Positions 51,601-62,933 of a stretch of DNA of 64,000 nt are shown here, one piece after another. Positions within the stretch are counted from its first letter, which is position 1, and every line of letters starts with the position of its first letter. Source of the stretch: Patagioenas fasciata (Eukaryota; Chordata; Aves; Columbiformes; Columbidae); assembly GCF_037038585.1 (NCBI RefSeq), contig NC_092541.1, positions 1,435,445 through 1,499,444 of the forward strand, in the 5' to 3' direction. The notes below the pieces were generated by a model. That model worked only from the letters and a program-made list of their open reading frames with translations. It had not been told where the DNA came from and did no database searches. The position numbers and the translations under genes are program-made.

Positions 51601-54600
51601 CTTCCTCAAGTATTGAATTAAAAGAAAGGCAGTTTGCAGATCTGCGAGGGGCGTTCTCCATCGTGGTTTCCAAATCTCTCTTCCCAAGGCCATTGGGGGA
51701 TGCAGCTGGTGCTGACCTGATAGAGCGAGAAATGGCAGCATGAGATGTGGAAGCACCAAACGCTTCTCATGCAACTGTTTCTGTTCAGTGGGTGCGTGTG
51801 AGGCCCAGGTTTGGCCCAGAAAGGAGATTGTCCACACTCGTAGGCAAAACTCAAGATTTTTGGAAGGGTAAATCCCAGCTTTGTATCCCCTGGTTATGAA
51901 GAGTAGATGGGATGGATGATCAGTCAGGATTTCACGTGTAGGAATTACCCTGCCTGGGTTGCATGTTCTTTTTGCATCTGTCCCTCCACTCCTCCCGTCT
52001 CAGTTCAGCGGGGAGGCTGAAATGAGATGTCAGCTTTGCTTCTGGAGAGCTGCTCCGGCTCCTTCTTGCCCCAGAGCCCTCGGCTTCTCGTTCTGGAGCC
52101 CAGCGCTTCCCCCAGCGGGCGGTGGTGACGGCACGGGCCGGGGAAGCAGATGAACCTCGGGGAACAATGACCCTGTTCTCGTGCAGATGTCCCCACCAGC
52201 GGGGCAGGGATGGACGGGACCCATGAGCTCATGGCAGGCAGAGCGGTGGCAGATCAGGCCCTGCACTGTGCTTTTTTGTGTCCAAACTGTCTCACTCTGT
52301 TGAATTTCTGTCCTTCCCACATGGCTTCACAATGCAGAAAACAGGGGCGGGATTGTGTTCCTTCGCTTTTTCTTTAGGGCCTACGATTTCAGAAGAGTTA
52401 AAGGGCTGGACCTTCTACAAGTGTCCCTGGAATCTCGTGTGGTGCTGCATCATGGTAACGTAGGTGCCACAGACCTTGGTACACAAAGCCCTTTAAAAAC
52501 CGAAACAAAAACCTGCACGCAAGGGAAATTTTCCAAAGAAATACGTCTGCAGCAGCAGGAGAAACAGGCGCCTGCACACTTATGCTCCTCTTTGAAGGCA
52601 AATTTGAAATCTCAAACGTAGCAATGGTGCGGCCTTTCAAAGGAGGCCCTTGGCTGTTTGCTTTGCTCACGGTTGTGTTTTCTCCCACACCAGGTTGTAT
52701 TTTGCATGGACCGCGCTTTGGAGTTTGCTCCTGCTTGTCACCGATTCAAGATCCTCAAGGCTGAATGTTTAGCGCTATTGGGTCGCTACCCAGAAGCACA
52801 ATCTGTAGCAAGGTGAGCGTCTGATGGGCTAGAGCTTCAATAACAGCTGCTCGTTTCCACAACCCAAAGTGAATAAGGGAATATCAAAAAAGAAAGAGGC
52901 CTTAATGCAGCTGGTGGGGAGGAAGAGTGCATGAATCTTACTGGGAAACTGGATTTAGACTCGGTTTATAACCAGCAGTCTCGCTTGAGCAAGTTCTCAT
53001 ACTTTTTGCACATCTGGACCATGGGCTTGCTAAAATAACTAAGTATGTCAGTGGAGGAGCAGTGCTTCTGCAGACCAGGAGGACATTGGAATAGGGAAAC
53101 ATTTCACTCTTTAAATATCTGTTACAGTGACATCTTACGAATGGACTCAACGAACGCGGACGCTCTGTACGTGCGTGGTCTCTGCCTTTACTACGAGGAC
53201 TGCATTGAGAAGGCCGTGCAGTTCTTCGTGCAGGCGCTCAGGATGGCTCCGGATCACGAGAAGGCTTGTCTGGCCTGCCGGGTGAGCCGGGACGCCGGGA
53301 ACGGGGCTGCAAGTTACCTTGAGCACTGCCTCCCTTCGCTCTTCGTTGTTCCTTCATCAGATATAGGAGCAATAAAACCGGGTCTATCAATTCTAAAAGA
53401 ACTTCAGACTTTCGGATTCAATATTAACGCCTCCGGGTTGACTTGAATTTTAAACACTGTTCCTCTCATGTTGTTTCTTCCCTCGTTTCTACTCTGCTGT
53501 AGTTCTTTGATTGACTTTTTGAATCTCTTTACTCATAGAAGCTCTCGAAGTGCAGGCCCATAATTTATTGTTTTGAAGTTTACTTCACTGTCACGTTCTC
53601 ACCCCAAACTTCAGGCAGCCCTGGTTCATGTGGGTGATGCCCAGAACTGGCTCTGGCTGTTCCCTGACACTTTTCTCAGTGGAAAGCAAGATGCCTACAG
53701 CTCCTTTCAGCTGCTGTAGCAAGGCTGGGACTTTTGCATCCTGCAGTGTTGTCTGAAACTAAATTATATTGGTTTTTTGAGGACTCTCACCCAGCAAAAT
53801 AAGGTCCTTGGTACCCCTGAACCGCTTACCTAATGTCCTTACCCAGCGTATGTTTCCTTTCAGAATGCCAAAGCACTTAAAGCAAAGAAAGAAGATGGGA
53901 ATAAAGCATTCAAAGAAGGAAACTACAAATTAGCACATGAACTATACACAGAGGCACTAGGAATAGATCCAAATAACATAAAAACAAACGCCAAACTCTA
54001 CTGCAACCGGGGCACGGTTAATTCAAAGGTAAGAAGTGGTCACCAGGCAGCTGATCTTTTATCTTCTTCGCTATATAGTTTATAAAAGGCAAATGTGGCC
54101 GCTGGGGCAGCTGGATCTCTGCAGTGCTGCAGGTTTCTGTGCTTGCACAATGTTTGGATCGGATCCAAACGGCCAATAAAGTCGACTCCCGAAGCAACAA
54201 AACCCAAATACTCGGGCTGCGCAGTGTGGGAGGGAGAGGAGGAATGCGGCTTGGCCTTATCCGACTCAGCAGAAAGGCATCTTTATTTGTTTCCTTCCCG
54301 GTAATGAGGACATATCGTTTCTTATCTCATTCTTCTTGTAGATGATCTGCCTTAGGGTTTTGCTCTAAAATAACATGACCTAATTTAAAAACCCTGGATG
54401 CTTTTTCCAGGTTTGCTGTTGTGAGACTTTTCCAAGATTCTTTGCACTTTTCAGTTGCTAAAATGATAACGCTGCTTAGCGGAATTCCTTCTCTGACTGG
54501 GATTCACGGGACTTGTCTTTGTAGCTTAGGAAACTTGAAGAAGCAATAGACGACTGCACGAACGCGGTGAAACTGGACGACACGTATATCAAAGCGTACT

Positions 54601-56876
54601 TGAGGAGGGCACAATGGTAGGTGCACCTTGTAGACACTTTGTGGGTAGGAACCTCCCCCCTGCAGCACTGGGTGACGGGGATAACGAATCTGGAGCTTAA
54701 CGGGATAAAAGGTTCTGGCTTAAGGAGTCCTGACTTTATTCCTCTTCACAGAATTGTAGGATAGTTTGGGTTGGAAGGGACCTTCAATGGTCATCTAGTC
54801 CAGCCCCTGGCTTATAGATGAACCAAACTATCACAGCCTCTGGCGCATTCATTTTAATGTACAAGCCTCGGTGATATTCTCAAGCTGCATCTGAGTAATT
54901 GCTTAATTACAATAAGTAGTTAACACACGAGTAAGGCTGGAACGCCAGTGATGGGCTCGTGTCCCTCTGAGGTGCCAGGATTGTCACTTGTAAGCCCCAT
55001 TGCTGCTGTGTGACTCTGCAGCAGCTTCCTTGGCATCTGCTGGCTGGGATCAGTTCCTGCGGGATAAAGTCGTTATCAGATCGTTAAAGCAAAACTTGTG
55101 CTGCCAAATGAGATTGCGGCCTCCGCTTGGAGCCCCAAGGGCAGGATCCCGTGCCAGGATTTCCCACAAACAGCAGGTGTCTGAGCTCCCAGCGACCCTC
55201 TCGGGGGTTCTTCTCTGTTCTTTCTGCACCCTGTGTGCATCTTAGTTCACATCCACCCAGGGATCTTGTGCCTGAACCCGCTTTTGACATTTCCCGTGAA
55301 TGACACCTTGGCCACCGCTGTTTCTTTCCGCAGTTACATGGACACAGAACAATACGAAGATGCTGTAAGAGACTACGAAAAGGTTTATCAGACAGAGAAA
55401 ACGAAAGGTGAGCCTATCGGCACTCTTGTTGCGTGCAAAATTTAACTGCCGATTTGTTTCGTCGTTGCTTTTGCCTTTTCTTTCCCCACAATATGCTCTG
55501 ACTTGCAACCTTTCACCCCAGCAAGACAACGCTGCCAAAGGAGCGCTCGGGAAGGTCCTGTCTCAATCCCAGCACCAAACGCTGAGGAGATAACTCAGCT
55601 CGTAGCCGAAGCGACGCACCAGGTTCAGAACATCTGGCCGTGCTTCTCGCTCTTAACTGTCCTCTCGCTTTTTTTAGTAGCCTGCAATGAAATGGAGAGA
55701 GTAACCTCGGCCCTTGCGCTTCTTTCTAGAACACAAGCAGCTTCTAAAGAACGCCCAGGTGGAGCTGAAAAAGAGCAAACGGAAAGACTACTATAAAATC
55801 CTCGGGGTCGACAAAAACGCCTCTGAAGACGAGATCAAGAAGGCTTACAGGAAAAGAGCACTAATGCATCACCCAGGTACCCACAAACGGCCGTTTTTGG
55901 AGCGTATATCATTGCTTTGACCCCCTGCTCCATGAACGTGCCCTGCGCAGCCGTCACCCACAGCAGAAACACAAACGAGCGAGGGAATTTCTGGGCAAAT
56001 AGAGTTTCTAACCCCACAAATTTAATCTGTGACGGTAGCTGGGAACGCGGAGCGTTTTCTATTGATAATACAAACTAAAAGCTCTTCCTGCCTTTATATT
56101 CCTAGACCGACACAGCGGGGCGAGCGCAGAAGTACAGAAGGAGGAGGAGAAGAAGTTTAAGGAGGTTGGTGAAGCCTTCACCATCCTGTCGGATCCCAAG
56201 AAGAAGGCCCGTTACGACAGCGGCCAGGATCTGGAGGAGGATGGCTTGAACATGGGAGGTGCGTTGGAATTTTACCCTTGACTGTTTGCAGCTTTTCCTC
56301 CGCTTGTTAAATGCTTTCCGGGCCCCGAACTAAATGCAAAGTTTGAAGTTGTGGAAACTCTAACTGGCTGTTTCACTTCAACTCACAACTTCCTTTTCTT
56401 CCCCTCTAGAGTTCGATGCAAATAATATCTTCAAGGCCTTCTTCGGTGGGCCGGGCGGCTTCAGTTTTGAAGGTAGGTGGGAGCGTTGACCGCTGAGCGT
56501 TGGAAACGTAAGTACGCAAATCACAACCCAAAGCGTTCAGGAGAGGTTTGACTTTCCCAAAGCGCTTTGCTCGGCGCTGAGCTGCTGCGGCGGCTCCTCG
56601 GGGGAACCCGTGTTCCTGAAAACCTTTAATTAAGTGAATGTTGAGAGGTCGTGTGTGTGTTTTGCGGGCTCTTTACCTCCCTCCTCCTAAATCTGCCTCT
56701 GCAAAGCTCCACAGCAAAGATCTCATCTCGCCTCCCTGTGCGCTCAAGTGCTTTCGTTCGAATCAAGCGCCAGCCTGGCATCCAGCCCTGTTGTCTCTGC
56801 ATTTTGAAAGCGCTAACACCTTTCCTTTTCTTTTGCAGCTTCTGGGCCTGGAAATTTCTTTTTCCAGTTTGGCTAA
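39665..56876 (+). CDS. DNAJC7: DNAJC7 (TPR2), TPR and J-domain co-chaperone (14 coding exons)
   Basis: Exons: 39665-39747, 49715-49803, 50312-50436, 50531-50644, 51167-51241, 52694-52812, 53128-53281, 53864-54028, 54525-54616, 55334-55407, 55730-55876, 56106-56258, 56410-56472 and 56839-56876. All junctions are GT-AG, all phases agree, and 1,491 bases give 496 aa (human 494). After a short acidic N-terminus there are two tandem TPR arrays, starting at [15 protein letters not shown] and again at [17 protein letters not shown] domain begins at [10 protein letters not shown] and includes the HPD triad. The protein ends in the Gly/Phe-rich GNFFFQFG. In other vertebrates it binds HSP70 and HSP90 through its TPRs, stimulates HSP70 ATPase and recycles steroid-receptor clients in the cytosol. 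The HPD codons are divided by the intron at 55,877. Intron 1 is 10 kb and repeat-bearing; the other introns are short. Confidence 0.98.
39748..43835. other. DNAJC7 intron 1, left part
   Basis: After the CpG island fades near 40,150 the sequence is unremarkable unique intron with moderate AT content. I see no exon and no named repeat. Confidence 0.55.
43836..44445 (-). mobile_element. CR1 LINE 3' fragment, longest in the window (about 600 bp)
   Basis: The plus strand starts GAATCACTGAATCATTTTGG, the reverse complement of the tail. It passes the GGGGAAGAAATTGTTTCCGA block and reaches further 5' in the element than the other copies, to GGTGGCCTTTTTGGCCAACA. It is of the same young subfamily as the copies at 15,535 and 47,820. 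Confidence 0.93.
45395..46135 (+). repeat. 37-bp minisatellite, about 20 copies
   Basis: The unit begins GAGCAGAGGGATGGAGCAGG and ends GCTGAGTGTTCCATGGG. The 37-bp period is confirmed by successive GAGCAGAG starts at 45,430 and 45,467. Most variation is in the TTCCATGGGG segment (CCACAGGG, CCACGGGG, CTCCCCGGGG). The plus strand, which is the DNAJC7 sense strand, is strongly purine- and G-rich. Two flanking degenerate units at the right end carry CCTTGTGATGG in place of the AGAGGGATGG segment. Confidence 0.97.
47820..48126 (+). mobile_element. CR1 LINE 3' fragment in DNAJC7 intron 1
   Basis: From CTGCCTGAAAGGAGCTTGGA through the AACAATTTCTTCCCCAAAGG block to the tail CCAACCAAAATGATTCTACG. Nearly identical to the copy at 15,535. 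The inverted duplication unit follows directly after its 3' end. Confidence 0.94.
48127..48278 (+). repeat. Copy B of the 150-bp inverted duplication
   Basis: It starts AAAGCAGCTTCTCACTAGAG directly after the CR1 3' end and runs to about GTGATTCGTGAAAG. It pairs in reverse complement with copy A near 38,790-38,940. Confidence 0.8.
54745..54820 (-). mobile_element. CR1 3' tail fragment (old)
   Basis: The plus strand reads AGTTTGGGTTGGAAGGGACC, then TCATCTAGTCCAGCCCCTGG, a short reverse-complement CR1 end inside DNAJC7 intron 9. Confidence 0.75.
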
Positions 56877-57115
56877 AAACAACCAACCAACCCCAACCCA
56901 ACAAATACCTGATGTGCTTGTTTTAACCTCGAATACGGACACACTTAGACTCCCTCCTTCATCATGTCTCGTTGTACTTAGAGCAGTTTCGATCCTCTCG
57001 GTTGGAGACCTCTGCTTTGTGTGCTGTTGTGTGTGAAGAGGAAACCAGCTCGGGGAGGGGAAGGCTCGGGACTTCTTTGTTTTATTGTTAAATTTATTAA
57101 AGAAAAGAAAAAGGA

Positions 57116-57121
57116 AATAAA
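57116..57121 (+). terminator. DNAJC7: Polyadenylation signal, DNAJC7
   Basis: AATAAA in AAGGAAATAAAGC, 240 bp after the stop, followed within 20 bp by a T/G-rich stretch (TCTGTTGGTCCTCT). This gives a short 3' UTR. Confidence 0.8.
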
Positions 57122-57149
57122 GCTTTGACTCTGTTGGTCCTCTCTGCTG

Positions 57150-60100
57150 GCCCGTGCTTTGCAGGCTGCTCCTGCTCCGCAGCAGCGGGGACTTCCCGAC
57201 GTCCTCATGGAATCCGGACTCTTAAGAGGGTGAAATCATCTCCCGTTTGGTTTGGTTGGCTCCGAATTGCAGCATGTTTAGGGTTTTAGTAACTCGGAGT
57301 TAATCTTCTGAAGATGTTGCCAAGATTCAATCCGGTTTCAAACAATCACATTTTACCTGCCAGTTGTATTTCTTTCTTCTGTTGTTTTACCAGAACGGTA
57401 CAGGTGGGCATTAACTTCAATGGTAACGTGTGAGCTTTGAACGATTCTGTATCGGAGAAACGCTTGTTTGGTTTTACAAGAGCAGCTTATGTGAGAATTA
57501 CCTGTGATACAACTAGAACCAAGGGCTCTGTGTTTGCACCCCATGAACTGTCCTGTTAAGGGAATATTGAACCTGCTCTGTGCCGAATTGCTTCACCATA
57601 GTTTGTTGATGGTTTGGTTTTTTAATTAATCCACTTGAACGTTTGTGCTGAAACTCGATTTCGTTGAGCTTGATGTTTGATTTCGTGTTACTGCTCCGTG
57701 GCGTGGACGAGCTCTGAAGAAATGCAGAGTCACGTTCAGGTTGATAACTGGAAACGGTTGCGGGTTTGCTCTCCTCACGTTTACAGGAACCCTACAGATA
57801 AACCAGTCGAGTAGTTTTCAACCAGGAGGAAGCAAGAAAATGCCAACTCCCAGCTGTCGGGACAGAACGGGCTGAGCTGCACCGTCCGCATCGCCAAACG
57901 GAGTTGGAAACGGCTTTGGCGTGGTGGGTTCTGCCCCGTAAGGCGAGCGCCGCTTCGCTTTGCACCGCACGGTTGTTCCACCTGGGAGGACTCCGCTGCC
58001 GAATTCTGCCCCTTTGTAATGTTGAGAAGAAGCTTTTTGAGCAGGTGGTTGTTGGCGACGCTTGTTTGGAGCAACACGCGGCGTCAGGAGTGGGTTTGAG
58101 AGGAACAACGCGGTGGCCCCGGGTGGAATCGTCTCATGGCGCAGCTGCAAAACCCCAACCCGCGCAACACCCGGCGCTCGCTTCTCTATAACACCCGATT
58201 TAACTCCTTGCCGCAGGAACAGAGATCGCAGTGAGTTCATTGCACCAAACGTATTTCGAACACCGACATCCTGACATCCTTGTCTTCCTTCCTCTGTGCG
58301 CAGAGCCCCCGGAACCCAGCGCGCCGAGTCCACGTCCAACGGTGGCGATGGTGTCGCGGTGCTGCCGTTGTCCCCTGGTTGCGTTCTTGTCAGGACTTGT
58401 GACAACCCGCTTTGGTAGAGGGAAGATTTAAGGGCTTCAATTCTAGTACTGCAGAATAAAGGAAGCATTTTATAACTCGCTCAAAAGCCGGCTTGTCAAA
58501 CGAGTGATATTTCCAAACTATAGACTCTACAACGTTTATTCTTCGTGCCAGTGTAATGTGATGGACTCATCCGGATTGCACTGAGAGCAAAACAAGGTCC
58601 TGACGTCTTTCAGACCCTGAGTCGGTAACTACCTGGCAATGGAAATACTGGTCTATGCACATTGATACTTCTCCAGTTCTCACGGTACTTAACCAGAGTT
58701 TACAGGACTTGTTGTGGTGTGGCGTTCGGGTTCATAACGTCTTGTGTGTCTGCTGATAATCCTGTACAGTTTGGACTTCCCTCGGTCCCTAGCCCCGTGC
58801 AGCGGCATGTCCTGCCTTCGGCACTGGCTTTTAGTATTGTTATTATCATTATTTCCCCTCCTAAGTACAACAGGCTTCCTTCTCTCCGAGCTTGCAATGA
58901 GACCGTTCCTTGGAGGACAGGAGCGGGACGGCTTTTCTTCTGAGAGAGAAAATACATACAGCAGATATTTATCAAACTGTACCTGAGTGCATGATCTAAC
59001 GTAGCTCAATATTAACATGGTGAGTGCCAAGACTCTTTACGGGGCGCTGCTCCAGGACTCGAAGGAGAACACGCATTCCCTTCTGGATTTGAGTGTGTTC
59101 GGTGAGTCCCGGTCCCTCAGGACGGCGGCGCCGGGGGTGACGCTGCGGTGGCTTCGTCACCTCCCTCGGGGACACGGGACTCTTGTTTCTTCCCGACAAA
59201 TCCGCTTGGGTGCGCGGTGCTGGGAGCGTTGCCGTTCACGTTCATTCCGGAACGTTATTCGTGGGTCGTGTTTCATACAGAACCTTCGCGCTGTTTTTCT
59301 AGCGGAGAGACGCGGCCTCATTCAGCCGCTCGTTGGCGTCCGCAAGGAACCGATGGCAAAGCCCTTTGAACAAGCGGAGTTTCTGGGGGTCGGTGTTGGT
59401 GATTGTGGAAAGGTTTAGTTCTTGGTGTAAGAGCCTTTGGAAGGGGAACGGCTCCAATGGGCCGTACGGAGACAGCAGAGCCCGGGGGCTGGAATCACGC
59501 GGGGTGGTTGTGCGGGGGATCTGTCAGCAGATGGGACGGAGTCAATCGCTGTTGAGCAGCTCCGTAGCTGCTCAGCAGTTGTTGGTTTCATCTGTGAAAT
59601 CTGTTAACTCCAGGGAAGACGTGGAGCGGGTGACGTGAGGCTCCCGTGTTGTGTTCACAAGGCGATGAGGAACCGTTGCCCACACGCTGTCCCTCCAGTG
59701 GTGGGTTTTCCACCTAATGGTGGGTTTTCCACCTAACGGTGACACCGGTGGTGCCGTAGGGATAGTTTGAGTGAAATGTGGCTGTATTCACATGAAAATG
59801 GACCCAATTTCGTGCATTAAAAAGGCCTCATAGGGTCGGTGCGTGGGGGATAACTGCAGGTGCAGTGGTGTCACCTCTGGACCACACAACGCCTGGGGTG
59901 GTTTTTTCCTTGTGTGGATTCACTTTACCAATCGGATGCTGTGTCAGCTCCACCGGTTGTGGGGGAGCATCGAGAGGGTCCTTTCTAGAAACACCGAACC
60001 CAAAATCAGCCGTGAAGCCCATGAAGGTGCTTCTGGCCGCTCGCTTTGATGGGCTCCTCGTTGTTTCAGCTTCTCATGCTGCACAGGAGAGGACGTGGGT

Positions 60101-61300
60101 TGGTTTGTGAGCTTGGAAATGTTGCTGCAGAGCTGGGTCCTTAGCGCTGAAAGCTCCTGACTGTTGTGTAGATACATTAATGTGAATTGGGGGGGAAGGA
60201 GAAAAGAGAATGTCTTGGGACAGCAGTATTATCACCCGTGGAATATTGCACGTGTCTCGGCTTTCTGTGTTTGAGGGGATCTGGAGGGAAAGCTGCTGGG
60301 CTGGTGTGTTGTTTCCAATAGGGAAACTGGGCTCCGCGTCCCTCGTCAACCCATCGAACGACCAAAGTGTTTGGGCCACGCGGTGGTTTGCTCTTGTTTT
60401 ACTTTCGAAATGTCAGAAAGAACTGGAGATACTCACTGATCTTCGAGTGGGTGCTTTTCATCCCATCGCAATCCGTGCCTTGTACCCTCCCCTCTCCTCG
60501 AGCGAAAGGGCGGCTCGTGTGTCCCCCAGGTCGGCGTGGGGTGGCGGAGGCTCCGTCACCCCCCATTCTGTGTGTTCTGGAGACGTCCCCATTGTCCCCT
60601 CGTACCAGTGCAGCAGGACCCGCGCGTGGCTTTGAAAGACGTGGATAACGCTTTGCATTACCAGCGCCGCGGGGCCGGGTGGGCTTGTCTGTGCATGGCG
60701 TTGGGTGGCTTTGCGCTCTAGCGCAGACCCCGCAAGGTTCTGGGGTGAACCGCGGCATCATCCGCACCGCGGCGTTAGCCAAGCAGAGCTTTGGGAAGCC
60801 GGAGTTTGGTGGGAGAGCTGCCTCTGGTCCCCCGGCTCCCTCCCAACAGCTCCGGCTTTAAAGACATAGGTAGCGTGAAGCAGCGCTGGAGAGGCTGAAT
60901 GCGAAGCGGCAACCCCAGCGCCTTCCCCGCATGCTCGTCCGCTTTGCGGCGGTGCCGTCGCGGCAAAACCGGGCGCCGCCGTGAAGCCAGCTTGGAGAGG
61001 ATGCACCGCCCGCGCCGCAGCGTTGATCTGAATGGAGTTCGGTTACCTCAGTGTAAATATCTGAACCCTTTCCCGTGGGAGGAAAGGGGTTTTGCATGGA
61101 GCTATCGCTGTCCCCATCGCTTTGCCAAACGTCATCCTCTCCAGTCGGGCTTCGCGCCGCCGTGAGCGCCGTCCCCGTGCCCCCTGCCCTTTCTAGGATG
61201 TGAATGGTAAAGCAAACAAATGTGAATACTTGTTGTTTACTTCATTAGGCATAATTCATCATGATGTGTTTATACGAAGAATATCAGACTGAAGCAGAAC
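57150..61300. other. DNAJC7-CNP interval; no recognised gene
   Basis: Four kilobases between two convergent genes. The longest open frame (minus strand, 57,818-58,468) has no family motif, splice support or start context I trust. Plus-strand AATAAA hexamers occur at about 58,455 and 61,350, which would allow alternative DNAJC7 3' ends or a non-coding transcript. A 20-bp duplication containing GGTGGGTTTTCCACCTAA lies at 59,700-59,742. Confidence 0.5.
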
Positions 61301-61318
61301 CATATGCAATTGGTTTAC

Positions 61319-61324
61319 TTTATT
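61319..61324 (-). terminator. CNP: Candidate polyadenylation signal, CNP
   Basis: The plus-strand TTTATT in GGTTTACTTTATTATAAAC is AATAAA on the minus strand. A nearer ATTAAA at 61,925-61,920 is an alternative. Confidence 0.4.
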
Positions 61325-62311
61325 ATAAACTGTATATGATGTACAAACTAATAAAAACGTAAAACGACGACGGTCTCCCTGTTGTTCTTGAACAGGCAAA
61401 TAAACGAGATATTCCAGCGGTGCATGTCAGTGCTGGATGTGATCCAGAGGGAGAGGGGCTGGCCTGGGCAGCCGAGTTCTGATGGCACAAACCTGCTTGA
61501 GCTTTAGGAAAGGCCCAAGCTGAACATTGGGAGCTACCAAGGCCTTGTTGAACAATTACAAGTGGTGCGGGGGCATATCTATAATTTTTTGGTTATAATT
61601 TGTCATTATAACACAGGAATTGTTCTGTTCGTCACCTTGCAGAGCGTTTGCCCCATCGGCCCCAGCGCTGGTTTCGCTGCCCCCGCGACGGCTCCGGTGC
61701 GGACGCGAGCCCAGCACACGCTTGGCAAACACGGTGAGTATTTACAGGGGTTAATACGGGGTTAATTCACTATCCAGTTCAAACACTGAGCTGTAGCGTG
61801 AGTTTTGTCCTGACCCGAACGCGTTAGCTTTGTGTTACGGTAAACGGTGACCACACACGCACGGAGCGACGGGAAACGGTCTGGCTAAGAGCAAAAAACA
61901 TAAGTTTCGATAAAATAGATTTAATAACAGAAGTGCTCGATCATTAACTGCTGTCCAGCCAATGGTTTAGGTTTGAGTTACGCGGTTATACCTCCACTTC
62001 CTACATTACAAGGTTACAGCCGTCCTACCTTAACATTCAAGTGCATTAGAGAAAAGTAGTAAAATCTTGCATGAAGTACGGCTCTATACTTCAGACATGA
62101 TTTTAGTTCCTATAGAATCAGATGGAAAAGACGTTAGTCCATCTCTTCCACCCCCTGCCAATGCAGGTTGTTCCCTACGGGACAGGAATGCCGCGGTGCA
62201 GCCCTCCCTGGCGCGGTGGCTGCGGGAACCGAATGTCCCCCCTGTGTGTCACTGCTTCCCCTTTTCTGGGTGGTTTTGTTGGTTTTGCTTTGGTTCTGGC
62301 CGCTCAGCAGC

Positions 62312-62390
62312 GTGCACCGCAATGCAGCGTGCACTGCAACGTAGGGTGCACCGCAATGCAGCGTGCACTGCAACGCAGGGTGCCTGCCCT
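62312..62390. repeat. 34-bp tandem repeat, about 2.3 copies
   Basis: The unit starts GTGCACCGCAATGCAGCGTG and continues CACTGCAACG(T/C)AGG. The second copy starts at 62,346 and a broken third at 62,380. It lies in the probable CNP 3' UTR. Confidence 0.85.
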
Positions 62391-62933
62391 GCAGCGCTCG
62401 CACGCAAACACCAACCAGCCGCAGGACCGACCTCTGCAGGCGCTGAGCCGCTCGACAGGAAGGATGCGCAGTTGAGGTCTCGCTCATTTTCGACCCGGTG
62501 ACTCGGCCACGGTGGCCGATGTCGGAGAGAAGGGGAGAGACGGTCACGGTTCCCTCGGCTTCAGAGCAGTTCTGCACAGGCTCTGGTCTGCGACTGCTCG
62601 TGGTACCAAAAGGTAAAGACCTAACGATTGTGGTTCAGAGGGAGGTTATAAAAGACCTGGGAGATCTTCCTCCAAGGAAGAAAACAAGCAGAAGACCGTG
62701 GTTAGTTCTTGCCAAAGCTCTTCCTTTAGAATACGCTCAGCAGCGCTTCAGTGACCTGTGTTTGCTTGTTTTCTTCCTCGTCCTGAGGCCGATAAACTCC
62801 CTCCCCAGAGGCTTCACGCTGGGGTTGGCAAAGGGTTTACTTTAGTACAGGTAGAATTATTTCTCTTTACACTTTAACAGGTTACAGGAGTTACTCGCCT
62901 TTTAAAACCCAACCACCAAGCCAGCTGCTGCTC

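Larger units (their letters stand above)
61301..62933 (-). other. CNP: Probable CNP 3' UTR
   Basis: Downstream of the CNP stop on the minus strand there is no coding sequence. A minus-strand ATTAAA lies at 61,925-61,920 and AATAAA at 61,324-61,319, giving UTRs of about 1.0 or 1.6 kb. A 34-bp tandem repeat lies inside it. Confidence 0.45.

Noticed and set aside
57818..58468. 216-codon minus-strand open frame between DNAJC7 and CNP
   Set aside because: Composition is mixed and Pro/Arg-rich with no recognisable domain, and the region is GC-rich enough for chance open frames of this size.
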